Shown: in pieces, positions 1-8,440 of the stretch
Layout: each line of letters opens with the position of its first letter
Position numbering within the stretch: position 1 is the stretch's first letter
Assembly: GCF_027923465.1 (NCBI RefSeq)
Contig: NZ_BRLB01000008.1
Location: forward strand, 62,001 to 126,000
DNA length: 64,000 bases
Direction of reading: 5' to 3'
Origin: Vallitalea longa
Lineage (GTDB): Bacteria; Bacillota; Clostridia; Lachnospirales; Vallitaleaceae
Position numbers and translations under genes: made by a program
The notes under the pieces: model-generated
The model's database searches: none
Told to the model about the DNA's origin: nothing
Seen by the model: only the letters and a program-made list of their open reading frames with translations

Positions 1-2036
1 GGATGATAACAGCTGTTAACTCCCGCTTCTATAACACTTCTCTCATATCTTGGCTCATCTCCCCAGTTTAGAGGACAAGCAGATAATGCTTTTATGAAAG
101 CCAAACCATATTCTTGAGCATATTTTTGGGCTTTGGCGGCTTTTTTAATAAAATCACTTGGCATGAATTCAGCAACTGTCGCAACATAAGGAATGTTGGT
201 TGCTGCAAATATCATAGGTGTATCCTTATTATAATTTGCCTTTCCTGCTTGAGCTGGACCAACATGTGAAGTAGAAGTCTTAGCTCCTTTTGGTGATGAA
301 TATGATAATTGATATCCAGTATTCATGTAACCACCATTATCGTATTCCATAATTATCATCTTGTGATTTCTAAGTGCAGCACCAAGAGCCGCTCCCATAC
401 CTATGTCAAGACCACCATCTCCACTGATCATAACAAATGTAAAATCTTCTCCTTCAGGTATCTCGCCTCTTTTTTGTTTCTGATGGAACATCTCAACAAC
501 ACCTGATAATGTTGCTCCACCATTTTGGAATAAGTTATGGATATAACTCACTCTAAATGCTGTTTGAGGGTAAGGAGTCGTAACAACCATTCCACAACCT
601 GTCTGGAATAATAGAACTACATTACCTTCAATACCTTTTAACAATAGATTAACGTTAACAGGTATACCACAACCAGGACATGCTCCTGAACCTGGTGCCC
701 ATCTTTTGGGCATCTTGGTAGCATTTTTTGGAATACCGCCTTTTGCAATGAATTTTCCTGTCTCTTCGTCTTTTACTACTGTTGTTACACCTGGTGATGC
801 TTCTTCTTTAGTTATTGGTTTAAATAATTGCTCAGGCTTATAACCTTCTTTTCCTGTGTAGTTACCATAGTAATCAAATCTATTCTCAACTTTTTTAGTC
901 TCCACAATATCAAGAGCCCTATTAAGCATATCAATCGCATCTTCTATATAGAAATCTTTACCACTAAGTCCATATACTAATGTAGCTACTTCAATATCTG
1001 CTTTGTAATCTTGTAATGTAGCTTTTAACTCAATAGATAGATTCCCACCGTTAGCACCATAACTATCTTGTCTATCGGCAACAACTATAGCTTTTGTATT
1101 CTTGACCATTTCATATAGTTCTTCTTTGTACCAAGGTCTAAGGGCATTAACCGCAAAAACCCCAACTTTCTTACCTTTTTTCCTTAATTCATCAACTGCT
1201 AGAATTGCTGTATCATAACTTGAACCTATTATGAATAGAGCAGCATCTGCATCTTCCATTTTATAGCCTTCAACAACATCGTAAGTTCTACCTGATAGTT
1301 GTCCATATTCCTTAAGAACATCTTTTATTACTCCTCTTGCATCATTCATAGCTTCATGCAATTGGAATTTATTATTAATAAGGTCAGGTTCATTCATATA
1401 AGAACCCATAGTAACAGGTTTATCAGGATCTAACAAGTGATGTTCCGGTTCATATTTTCCAATGAAATCCTGAACATCTGAATCTTTCTCGAAAACTTTA
1501 GCTCTTCTCTTCTGATGACTAGTGAAGAATCCATCAAATGCAACTATTACTGGTAGTTTAACCTTCTCTGCAATTTTTAGAGCACATATGTTCATGTCAT
1601 ATACTCTCTGTGGGTCTTTGGCAAAAAGTATTATCCATCCTGCATTGAGAGTATACATTATATCGCTATGATCGCCTTTTATAGAAAGAGGACCGGATAC
1701 AGTACGACACACAACATTAAGTACCATAGGCAACCTAGTACCGGACTGTACTGGTAATTGTTCTAGAGCATAGAGCAAACCATTAGCTGATGTAGCATTG
1801 AAAACACGACCACCACCCGCTGTAGCTCCATAACAAATACCCGCTGCCCCATGTTCTCCATCACCAGGTATCATCATTACATCATGTTCACCTTCGGCTT
1901 TTAACAAATCAAGATGTTCGGCAATCTTGGTTGATGGAGTGATTGGATAATAACCCATTACATGATAATTTATTTGTTTTGCAGCATAAGCCGCAAGTTC
2001 ATTTCCACTATCAAAAACAATCTTTTGTTCTACCAT
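1..2036 (-). CDS. 2-oxoacid:ferredoxin oxidoreductase, fused alpha/beta subunits (partial, C-terminus beyond left edge)
   Basis: The enzyme oxidatively decarboxylates a 2-oxoacid (pyruvate-like) with TPP and passes electrons to ferredoxin in the cytoplasm. About 678 residues are visible. The first ~380 are an alpha (PorA-like) region that begins MVEQKIVFDSGNELAA and contains GYYPITPSTKIAEH. From ~440 on is a beta (PorB-like) region with the cluster/TPP motifs SGACPGCGIP and SGDGGLDIGMGAA. So alpha and beta are fused in one chain. The start ATG at 2036 has AGAGGAGG upstream. It follows the gamma/delta gene by 19 bases on the same strand, giving a two-gene enzyme. The exact 2-oxoacid cannot be told from sequence. 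The reading frame is open through base 1. Confidence 0.9.
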   Translation of the reverse strand, partial: MVEQKIVFDSGNELAAYAAKQINYHVMGYYPITPSTKIAEHLDLLKAEGEHDVMMIPGDGEHGAAGICYGATAGGGRVFNATSANGLLYALEQLPVQSGTRLPMVLNVVCRTVSGPLSIKGDHSDIMYTLNAGWIILFAKDPQRVYDMNICALKIAEKVKLPVIVAFDGFFTSHQKRRAKVFEKDSDVQDFIGKYEPEHHLLDPDKPVTMGSYMNEPDLINNKFQLHEAMNDARGVIKDVLKEYGQLSGRTYDVVEGYKMEDADAALFIIGSSYDTAILAVDELRKKGKKVGVFAVNALRPWYKEELYEMVKNTKAIVVADRQDSYGANGGNLSIELKATLQDYKADIEVATLVYGLSGKDFYIEDAIDMLNRALDIVETKKVENRFDYYGNYTGKEGYKPEQLFKPITKEEASPGVTTVVKDEETGKFIAKGGIPKNATKMPKRWAPGSGACPGCGIPVNVNLLLKGIEGNVVLLFQTGCGMVVTTPYPQTAFRVSYIHNLFQNGGATLSGVVEMFHQKQKRGEIPEGEDFTFVMISGDGGLDIGMGAALGAALRNHKMIIMEYDNGGYMNTGYQLSYSSPKGAKTSTSHVGPAQAGKANYNKDTPMIFAATNIPYVATVAEFMPSDFIKKAAKAQKYAQEYGLAFIKALSACPLNWGDEPRYERSVIEAGVNSCYH

Positions 2037-2055
2037 TCTTTAATCCTCCTCTATT

Positions 2056-3114
2056 CTAGTTTCCGCTTTCAGTATTAACGATTGAATTAGCTCCAGTATC
2101 TTCAAATTCCAGAGAATCTACAATAAGGTCTTTGTTTCTTACATGTAGTTTACCAATATCATAATCTCTTTCTAACTCAGCTGTTAATGCTGCTGTTGGA
2201 CATACTTCCACACATCTAAGGCAACCTTTACAATGATGATAATCCAACCCTTTATTAACCATTGATGGTTTACCTCTATACTCACCTTGGACAAATTGGA
2301 AAACCATATCAGGGCAAGTAGTATCACATAGCCCGCAGTGTATACATTTCTCTTCATGGAAAATAGGAACATATCCTTGTCTGCTGGCAGAAACATCATT
2401 AGTAATAGTACTTCCAGGTATTGTGTTAACACCTCCTATAGGTGCATTAGCATAACCCCAGTCTCTTTTTACCTCTTTATATTCTTGATATGGATACTTG
2501 CCATCATCCTTATATTCAGTTCCAATAATATCTTCATAACCTCTCCTGACTCCTGCTAAATTTCCTTCAAGAGCAGCTGGATATTTCTTACCTACTGTAT
2601 CTCTGACTACTTGTTCCAATGAATCAAGTGTAATGAATCCTGTAGCTTTTCCTATAGCCCCCAGCAATACCATATTGATTCTAGTACGTTCTTCCAAAGC
2701 TATCTTTAACGCATCAATACATATTAATGTTCCTGCATGCATTTTGAGTCTATCTCTAACAGCATCTGGTTCATCATTGGTATTGACTACAACAACTGTA
2801 TTCTCATCCACACCTGCCATAACTGGAATTTTCCCAGCAAGATTCTCATGAAAAATTCCAATTACATGAGGTTTTTCTATTGGACTATTTATTCTGATCT
2901 CTTTATCAGTATCACAGTATCTGATAAATGATTTAACAGGTGTTCCTTTTTTTTCAGAACCGTAACTGGCAAAGTTAGAACTATTGAGTTCAAGATACAA
3001 TGCACCTAACTCACCCAATATTTTACCGATAAGATTGGCCCCTAGTCCTCCTATACTCTCAAGTCTAATTTCATAAAAACCATGTTCATTTGTAATAGGT
3101 AGATTAACACTCAT
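2056..3114 (-). CDS. 2-oxoacid:ferredoxin oxidoreductase, fused gamma/delta subunits
   Basis: The 352-residue protein joins a gamma domain (residues ~12-190, with GGLGANLIGKIL near the N-terminus) to a delta ferredoxin domain. The latter has two 4Fe-4S motifs, CIHCGLCDTTCP at ~257-268 and CKGCLRCVEVCP at ~295-306. In this family the gamma subunit completes the catalytic core and the delta domain relays electrons to external ferredoxin. It is the first gene of a minus-strand operon with the alpha/beta fusion 19 bases downstream. The last ~30 residues after the second cluster are an acidic tail with no known role. An AGGAGGAA-like site precedes the ATG at 3114. Confidence 0.9.
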   Translation of the reverse strand: MSVNLPITNEHGFYEIRLESIGGLGANLIGKILGELGALYLELNSSNFASYGSEKKGTPVKSFIRYCDTDKEIRINSPIEKPHVIGIFHENLAGKIPVMAGVDENTVVVVNTNDEPDAVRDRLKMHAGTLICIDALKIALEERTRINMVLLGAIGKATGFITLDSLEQVVRDTVGKKYPAALEGNLAGVRRGYEDIIGTEYKDDGKYPYQEYKEVKRDWGYANAPIGGVNTIPGSTITNDVSASRQGYVPIFHEEKCIHCGLCDTTCPDMVFQFVQGEYRGKPSMVNKGLDYHHCKGCLRCVEVCPTAALTAELERDYDIGKLHVRNKDLIVDSLEFEDTGANSIVNTESGN

Positions 3115-3537
3115 CTCTTCATTCCTCCTTTTTATGTGTTAGCAATTAGCTATAAATTACTAAATATATCCTGTAATAATCATTATAACATAATAATAGT
3201 TATTATCAAGTATTTATTATTTCAATAATTGTTATTATTTGTTCATACCACTTTCAGTATAAGTAAAAATATGTTTTAATATACCAATTATCATTTATTT
3301 TTTATGTTGATTTAACCTCAATATATAACAACTTAAATATTCATTCAATATTAGTTAGAATATGATATTATTTTTTAATAAATATTTATATAATCAAGGA
3401 AAAATAGTTATGACAAATAACAACACATTTATTAAAGGCTATATGATATAGTTATTTATAAGGTAAAAAAAAGAAATTCATGTTTAAGTCTTATCATAGA
3501 AATAGTATCTTGATTTTTAAAGGAGTGAACTGTTTAA
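3115..3537. other. Gene-free divergent intergenic region
   Basis: This 423-base, very AT-rich stretch separates the minus-strand oxidoreductase from a plus-strand lipoprotein gene, so it must hold both promoters. Bases ~3188-3240 contain repeated AATAATNGTTATTATT-like dyads that could be regulator binding sites for the oxidoreductase operon. No convincing gene or RNA is visible. Confidence 0.5.
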
Positions 3538-3876
3538 ATGAAACAATTTTTATATGTAATTTTAATAATAATCTTTTTTTTCAATATTACTGGTTGTAGT
3601 AATAATGATGATGATGAAGTAGATGCTTCTCGTCCTCCATTGGTAATGTATAATGATGAAATATACAAAACCACAGGTAATGAATTTGACGTTACAGATG
3701 AATATGAATTTGTTGATACGATAAAGAGTGAAACAAAACATAACGAAAAACCTACAGAAAATTCAACTGGTCATTTAGTAAAAAAAGATAGCTCCATTTA
3801 TATAAAAACAAACGATAGCGATAATATTTATATAGGAAATAATGAAACAATAATAAAATTTAGTAAATTAAAATAG
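3538..3876 (+). CDS. Small predicted lipoprotein of unknown function
   Basis: The 112-residue product starts with a lipoprotein signal peptide: a basic MK, a hydrophobic stretch to residue ~17, and the lipobox ITGC with C20 as the lipidation site. The mature part is short and hydrophilic with an Asn/Asp-rich linker (NNDDDE), so it should be anchored outside the membrane. AAAGGAG precedes the ATG by ~12 bases. No family was recognised. It stands alone and faces a convergent minus-strand gene across a shared hairpin. Confidence 0.75.
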   Translation: MKQFLYVILIIIFFFNITGCSNNDDDEVDASRPPLVMYNDEIYKTTGNEFDVTDEYEFVDTIKSETKHNEKPTENSTGHLVKKDSSIYIKTNDSDNIYIGNNETIIKFSKLK

Positions 3877-3886
3877 TATAAAAAAA

Positions 3887-3925
3887 CACCATATCACTTA
3901 CTCATTAAAAGTAACTGATATGATG
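3887..3925. terminator. Bidirectional terminator between convergent genes
   Basis: ATATCACTTACT and AGTAACTGATAT form a long stem (one mismatch) around a 7-base loop, lying between the stop codons of the lipoprotein gene (3876) and the convergent membrane protein gene (3935). A-runs and T-runs flank it. Confidence 0.7.
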
Positions 3926-3934
3926 TTCATATAA

Positions 3935-4681
3935 CTAAGACATTATTTCTTTTATAACATCCTCCAAATCATTTTCATTTAATAAAGTGCTTTTCCTTCT
4001 TGATCTGGGGCTTTTTGATATTTTCGCACTGTTTGATATATCTTCATCCCTGTCTCTACTAGGCCTAGAATAGTCAGAGATATCGTGTATATCTTTTTTG
4101 CCTTTCTTATGAATTTTTTTAATTTCCTTACTTTTTCCATAATCTTCATTAGCAATCTTAACCCCATTCATAACGACTTTCAACTCATTATCTAGATGGT
4201 TGCACAGATAAATTGTAGCAATTTCTTTTTTGTCATCTATTCTACAAATCATTCTAACTCCAAGTAATATAAGTCCTAATACTAACCCAAATATACCACA
4301 TATCAATACATTAGGCAAAACTTCTATATTAATCTTATTAAGCAATGCTATTTCCAGGAAAGTGAATGTAAGGCCTATTAATATTGTAAAATATAATGTA
4401 TTGATTGCTAGATCCTCTAATATATATATTGGTATCTTATTAACTTTGATATTATAAAGATTTTTCTCTATAAATATTTTTGTATTCAATGGCTTAGTTC
4501 CCGAAACAACCCTGTGTCTATATTTATGTTCTATAAACATTATATCCTTGTCCATAAATTTCCCGTCAATAGTTTTCAGTATTCCATTATATTTATTATT
4601 AGCCGATAAACAGCTAAATACACCTATAATAAAAACAAAAGTTAATATTGAGCATACTATTAGATTAATTGTATCATACAT
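3935..4681 (-). CDS. Predicted membrane protein, unknown function
   Basis: The 248-residue protein starts at the ATG at 4681 (MYDTINLIV), because GGAAGGGGAG sits just upstream. A TTG 18 bases further up would overlap that ribosome site and is unlikely. Hydrophobic segments lie at residues ~5-25, ~82-104 and ~112-136. The last ~100 residues are highly charged (many K, E, D, S, R) and look like a cytosolic tail. No family was recognised. The mtnN gene on the same strand ends 85 bases upstream, so the two may be co-transcribed. Confidence 0.7.
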   Translation of the reverse strand: MYDTINLIVCSILTFVFIIGVFSCLSANNKYNGILKTIDGKFMDKDIMFIEHKYRHRVVSGTKPLNTKIFIEKNLYNIKVNKIPIYILEDLAINTLYFTILIGLTFTFLEIALLNKINIEVLPNVLICGIFGLVLGLILLGVRMICRIDDKKEIATIYLCNHLDNELKVVMNGVKIANEDYGKSKEIKKIHKKGKKDIHDISDYSRPSRDRDEDISNSAKISKSPRSRRKSTLLNENDLEDVIKEIMS

Positions 4682-4765
4682 AAGAAACTCCCCTTCCAAT
4701 TATTTACAATTATTATACATCAATATTGCAATTATTGGAAGAGTTATTTGTAAATTATTTACAAT

Positions 4766-5464
4766 TTATAATATTTCTATCATTCCTTCTATAATTTTTG
4801 TAGAATTATCTGCTGCGATTTGAGTGAATTCTTCAAAATTAGTTTCTGCTGAATTATCCGCTTTATCAGATATTGACCTAATTATTACAAAAGGTATCTT
4901 ATTAAGATGGCATACATGTGCAATAGCTGCCCCCTCCATTTCTGTACAGAAACCGTTAAAATCTTCTATTAATCTTTCTTTGACTTTCATATCAGAAACA
5001 AATTGGTCACCACTGACAATTCTTTCAACAAATACTTTATGATCTGCAATCTTATTACTACTTGCTTTCTTAGCTAATTCTATTAATTTTTCATCTGCCT
5101 TGAAACAACTTACATCCATTCTAGGAATTTCTCCAACTTTATATCCGAATCCCGTTGCATCCATATCATGTTGAAGTGCATCACTAGAGACAACAATATC
5201 TGCTATATTCAGTTTGTTACTGACAGCACCTGCAACACCAGTATTAATTATCATGTCTACACCAAATTTATCTATCATGATCTGTGTGCACACTGCTGCA
5301 TTAACTTTTCCGATGCCACATCTAACTACAACTATATCTTTGTCATACATCTTACCACTATAAAATTCCAGACTAGCGTATTTTTTAACCTCATCTATAA
5401 CTATCTTCTCTTTTAAGGCTGCTACTTCTTCTTCCATAGCTCCTATGATTCCTACAACACTCAT
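4766..5464 (-). CDS. mtnN: 5'-methylthioadenosine/S-adenosylhomocysteine nucleosidase
   Basis: The 232-residue cytosolic enzyme cleaves MTA, SAH and 5'-deoxyadenosine to adenine plus the thio- or deoxyribose, clearing by-products of SAM chemistry. GIIGAMEEEV places the acid Glu at residue 13. TEMEGAAIAHV (~174-184) and RSISDKAD with Asp ~200 are the ribose-binding and catalytic motifs of the family. Length matches the family (~230). The ATG at 5464 is preceded by TAGGAGGA. A promoter match lies at 5531-5559. Confidence 0.93.
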   Translation of the reverse strand: MSVVGIIGAMEEEVAALKEKIVIDEVKKYASLEFYSGKMYDKDIVVVRCGIGKVNAAVCTQIMIDKFGVDMIINTGVAGAVSNKLNIADIVVSSDALQHDMDATGFGYKVGEIPRMDVSCFKADEKLIELAKKASSNKIADHKVFVERIVSGDQFVSDMKVKERLIEDFNGFCTEMEGAAIAHVCHLNKIPFVIIRSISDKADNSAETNFEEFTQIAADNSTKIIEGMIEIL

Positions 5465-5530
5465 TTACTAATCCTCCTATATAATATTTACCGTATGTAT
5501 TTTTAAAAATTTTCTAGTATCCTTATATCA

Positions 5531-5559
5531 ATTATCTCATAGTACTAATATTTTGTGAA
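5531..5559 (-). promoter_or_regulatory. Candidate sigma-A promoter for mtnN
   Basis: On the minus strand TTCACA (5559-5554) and GATAAT (5536-5531) are separated by 17 bases, about 65 bases upstream of the mtnN start. Confidence 0.45.
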
Positions 5560-5656
5560 CAGTATTTTATATAAAATTATATTTAAACAAAATAACTATT
5601 TTTTAATAACTAAAATTATGACTTGGGATTTGAATACCTAGTAAAAAAACTTTTTA

Positions 5657-5685
5657 TTGCCAATATTTTTTTATTATTGTATACT
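5657..5685 (+). promoter_or_regulatory. Sigma-A promoter of the TSCPD gene
   Basis: TTGCCA (5657-5662) and TATACT (5680-5685) are separated by exactly 17 bases, giving a leader of about 100 bases before the ATG at 5795. Confidence 0.65.
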
Positions 5686-5794
5686 ATCTACATAAAAAGA
5701 CAAGTTACAACAAGAAGTCTAGCATATTAATATTTTTGACTAATATAAAAATAACTCCATTAGGCAGAAAATATTATAGAAAGGATAAATAAGA

Positions 5795-6046
5795 ATGTAC
5801 GAATATTACCCAACAGGAACATGCTCTAAAAAAATAACATTTGATGTAGTAGATAACAAAGTAACTAATGTAAAATTTACATATGGATGTGCCGGCAATC
5901 TATTAGGCATTAGCCAACTGATTGAAGGAATGGAAGTTGATGAAGTAATTGATCGTTTAGAAGGAACTCCTTGTGGTTCTAAACAAACATCATGTCCAGA
6001 CCAGTTAGCAAAAGCTTTAAAAGAATACAAACAAAAAAATTCTTAA
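5795..6046 (+). CDS. TSCPD domain protein (TIGR03905-like)
   Basis: The 83-residue protein carries the signature TSCPD at residues 65-69, with other conserved cysteines at 10, 32 and 60 (CGSKQTSCPDQL). This matches the short stand-alone TSCPD family, which is related to a C-terminal domain of some class II ribonucleotide reductases. The cysteines suggest metal or Fe-S binding, but no function is established. GAAAGGATAAATAAG precedes the ATG. It is a single-gene unit with its own promoter and hairpin terminator. Confidence 0.85.
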   Translation: MYEYYPTGTCSKKITFDVVDNKVTNVKFTYGCAGNLLGISQLIEGMEVDEVIDRLEGTPCGSKQTSCPDQLAKALKEYKQKNS

Positions 6047-6052
6047 CATACG

Positions 6053-6084
6053 AAAGACTATCCATGATTTATGGGATAGTCTTT
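6053..6084 (+). terminator. Hairpin terminator after TSCPD gene
   Basis: AAAGACTATCC and GGATAGTCTTT pair perfectly over 11 bases with a 10-base loop, seven bases after the stop codon. The T-tract is weak. Confidence 0.7.
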
Positions 6085-6274
6085 ACTTAATATGAATAAT
6101 ATGATTTCATTCATATTTTATCTATTTTGATTAACTTTACGATAATAATCAATATAATCCCGTCATATTTACCAACTACTTATTGTATAAATATTTTTTT
6201 CAAACTACCATCCTTTAAATTACACAATTTCCAATTAATATAGTTAAAAAAATAGACTTTTTTCACAAAACGCC

Positions 6275-6303
6275 TTGAATTATGTAAAAAAATGTGCTAC
6301 ACT
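6275..6303 (+). promoter_or_regulatory. Sigma-A promoter of the GntR regulator gene
   Basis: TTGAAT (6275-6280) and TACACT (6298-6303) are 17 bases apart. The GC-rich dyad at 6314-6347 begins right at the predicted start of transcription. Confidence 0.6.
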
Positions 6304-6313
6304 CTTCTCAACT

Positions 6314-6347
6314 GGTAGTGACGAGATGACATCGCGTTATCACCACC
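6314..6347 (+). promoter_or_regulatory. GC-rich dyad in the gntR leader, candidate operator
   Basis: GGTAGTGA and TCACCACC are imperfect inverted arms enclosing the perfect inner palindrome GATG-A-CATC. It overlaps the predicted transcription start and abuts the AAGGAGG ribosome site, a layout typical of autoregulation. It stands out in base composition from its surroundings. It could instead act as an RNA hairpin. Confidence 0.45.
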
Positions 6348-6361
6348 TAAGGAGGATAAAA

Positions 6362-7096
6362 ATGAAAAGTATCGATACACCTATACCTTTATACTACAAA
6401 CTGAAGCAAGAAATAATAAAAATGATAGAAAATGAAGAAGTAAATGCAGATGAACTAATACCTTCAGAACGAGAAATGATGGAAAAATACGATATAAGTA
6501 GAACTACCGTAAGAAAAGCTATAGATATATTAGTTAATGAAGGTTATCTGTATAAAATACATGGAAAAGGGACATATGTAAAAGGCAAGAAGTTCTCTCA
6601 AGGATTACTTAAATTAACTAGTTGTAAAGAAATGTTAAGAAGCAAGGGCTTTGATCCTATATCAAAAGTCATAAAATATGATGTCTTGACTCCAAGTAAA
6701 AGATTAAGCCACCAAATGAATCTTACTCCTAAGGATAAAGTCTTCTACACCGAGAGAGTTAATCTAATTGAAGGATCACCTATAAACTATACCAAATCAT
6801 ATATACCTTACAAATATGTTCCATCAATAGAAAACTTCAATTTTAATAAAAGTTCTATATACAAAACTTTATCGACTGTTTATAAAATAGATATAATCGG
6901 TTCTAACAGAACTGTTGAAGCCGTACTACCCGATGAAGTAATAGCAAAAGCACTAGACATTAACCTTAACCTACCTTTATTGAAATTTAATGGTTGGGTA
7001 TATGGTGAACATAATAGCAGCAAAATATTAATAGAATATTTCAAAACATTTTATAGATCAGATAGATCCAAATTCTATATAGACTTTGTTGAATAA
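6362..7096 (+). CDS. GntR-family regulator with UTRA ligand domain (HutC subfamily)
   Basis: The 244-residue protein has an N-terminal winged helix-turn-helix (residues ~8-75, IPSEREMMEKYDISRTTVRKAI) and a C-terminal UTRA ligand-binding domain (~95-242). The ATG at 6362 is chosen because AAGGAGG lies 9 bases upstream; the frame is open further up, but that DNA holds the promoter and leader dyad. UTRA regulators usually sense a sugar, amino acid or nucleoside intermediate. The nucleoside transport and catabolism genes directly downstream on the same strand are the obvious targets. Inverted repeats at 6314-6347 and 7124-7164 are candidate operators. Confidence 0.88.
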   Translation: MKSIDTPIPLYYKLKQEIIKMIENEEVNADELIPSEREMMEKYDISRTTVRKAIDILVNEGYLYKIHGKGTYVKGKKFSQGLLKLTSCKEMLRSKGFDPISKVIKYDVLTPSKRLSHQMNLTPKDKVFYTERVNLIEGSPINYTKSYIPYKYVPSIENFNFNKSSIYKTLSTVYKIDIIGSNRTVEAVLPDEVIAKALDINLNLPLLKFNGWVYGEHNSSKILIEYFKTFYRSDRSKFYIDFVE

Positions 7097-7113
7097 CCTA
7101 AAGGTATTTTCCT

Positions 7114-7186
7114 ATTCTACTTACTTTCGTACCAATATTTTACCCCTTCATATTAGTACGAAAGAACTTTCTAAAAAAAGTAGAAT
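7114..7186 (+). promoter_or_regulatory. Large nested inverted repeat between gntR and the transporter operon
   Basis: Outer arms ATTCTACTT (7114-7122) and AAGTAGAAT (7178-7186) enclose inner arms CTTTCGTACCAATAT (7124-7138) and ATATTAGTACGAAAG (7150-7164), which pair with one mismatch around an 11-base loop. It ends ~60 bases before the lipoprotein start. It may be the operator of the GntR protein, a terminator/attenuator of gntR readthrough, or both. Confidence 0.6.
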
Positions 7187-7248
7187 GGAACTTATCATAT
7201 ATGACCAAACTAATAAAAACTTATTTATTACTTAAAAGGAGGAAGAAA

Positions 7249-8280
7249 ATGAACTTTAAAAAGGTATTTGCAATAATGTTATGCTTGACTTTATTATTAG
7301 TGGGATGTGGAAAATCAGCTGACACTAAAGACAAAGATTCAGAAGACAAAACTTTCAAAGTTGCCATGGTAACAAGTGCTGGTGGGTTAGGAGATCGTTC
7401 TTATAATGATTCTGGATATGAAGGACTTAAAAAAATTGAAAAAGATTTAGGAATGGAAATAAAAGTTGTTGAACCTGCAGATGTCTCAGAAGGTGAAAAA
7501 TACTTAACTGAACTTGCAAAAGCAGGCTATGATTTAGTATGTACCCTTGAATATGGACATGCTGATGTTCTAGCTACTGTAGCTCCCCAATTTCCAGATA
7601 CAAGATTCGCAATATTCAATATAGTTGTAGACCAACCAAATGTTACTTCTGTAATTTTTAAAGAACATGAAGGCTCATTCTTAGCTGGCGCTCTAGCAGC
7701 TATGGTAACAACCGATGAATCCATAGACAAAACAAATGATCAAAAAGTAATCAGTGCAATAGGTGGAGTTCAATCTCCTGGTATTGATAAATTTATAGTT
7801 GGTTATGAAGAAGGTGCCAAATATATAGACCCAGAAATCAAAGTATTGAAAGGATACTCTAATTCATTTGGTGATCCTGCAAAAGGAAAAGAACTCGCTC
7901 TAGTACAGATCGATCAAGGTTCAGACGTAGTATATCAAATAGCAGGTGGAACTGGCGAAGGTATATTCGAAGCCGTAAAAGATAAAAATGTTTTTGCAAT
8001 AGGTGTTGACTCCGACCAAGATTATATCGTACCTGGTAATATCCTAACAAGTATGATGAAAAGACTGGACATGGCAATGGTTATGCTTGCAGAAAAATTA
8101 GAAGATGGTACTATCGATGACCAAAATCTTATCGAATTAGGATTAAAAGAAGGTACGGAACTTAGTCCAATGGAACATACAAAAGATATGTTAAAACAAG
8201 AATATCTTGATAAATTAGAAGAAATAAAAGAAAAAATTTCAAACGGAGAAATCAAAGTTACTGATGTCTCAAAAGAATAA
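7249..8280 (+). CDS. BMP-family nucleoside-binding lipoprotein (ABC transporter)
   Basis: The 343-residue protein is the extracellular substrate-binding part of an ABC importer of the BmpA/Med/TmpC family, whose characterised members bind purine or other nucleosides. The signal peptide ends in the lipobox LVGC with Cys ~20. The family features VAMVTSAGGLGDRSYNDSG and VFAIGVDSDQDYIVPG are present. The ATG at 7249 follows AAAAGGAGG; an upstream in-frame ATG at 7201 lacks a ribosome site and would spoil the signal peptide. It heads a run of ten genes and is separated from the ATPase gene by a strong stem-loop. Confidence 0.9.
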   Translation: MNFKKVFAIMLCLTLLLVGCGKSADTKDKDSEDKTFKVAMVTSAGGLGDRSYNDSGYEGLKKIEKDLGMEIKVVEPADVSEGEKYLTELAKAGYDLVCTLEYGHADVLATVAPQFPDTRFAIFNIVVDQPNVTSVIFKEHEGSFLAGALAAMVTTDESIDKTNDQKVISAIGGVQSPGIDKFIVGYEEGAKYIDPEIKVLKGYSNSFGDPAKGKELALVQIDQGSDVVYQIAGGTGEGIFEAVKDKNVFAIGVDSDQDYIVPGNILTSMMKRLDMAMVMLAEKLEDGTIDDQNLIELGLKEGTELSPMEHTKDMLKQEYLDKLEEIKEKISNGEIKVTDVSKE

Positions 8281-8284
8281 AAAA

Positions 8285-8370
8285 AGATATCCCTAATCCT
8301 CAGTCAATACATTTCAAGGCTATAGAATAAGGGAAAACACCTTGAAATGTATTGTGATTAGTGGATATCT
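8285..8370 (+). terminator. Long intercistronic stem-loop after the binding-protein gene
   Basis: Three stacked arms pair: AGATATCC with GGATATCT, TAATC with GATTA, and CAATACATTTCAAGG with CCTTGAAATGTATTG. The 30+ base-pair hairpin lies 4 bases after the stop and lacks a T-tract. In such operons these structures stabilise the upstream mRNA so that binding protein exceeds the membrane parts; partial termination is also possible. Confidence 0.75.
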
Positions 8371-8440
8371 ATATAAATAAATTAAAATCATCCAAGTTTA
8401 CATCAATATACGAACTTGTTATGTAAAGGAGTGAATTTCC

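Noticed and set aside
309-506. Open frame on the plus strand inside the oxidoreductase
   Set aside because: Antisense to the strong alpha/beta fusion gene; no ribosome site and no family match.
9-2036. Separate alpha and beta subunit genes
   Set aside because: The frame is continuous through both regions, so a fusion is the better reading.
7097-7249. Purine or other riboswitch before the nucleoside transporter
   Set aside because: The leader folds into a simple nested hairpin and lacks the conserved purine-riboswitch core; an operator or attenuator is more likely.
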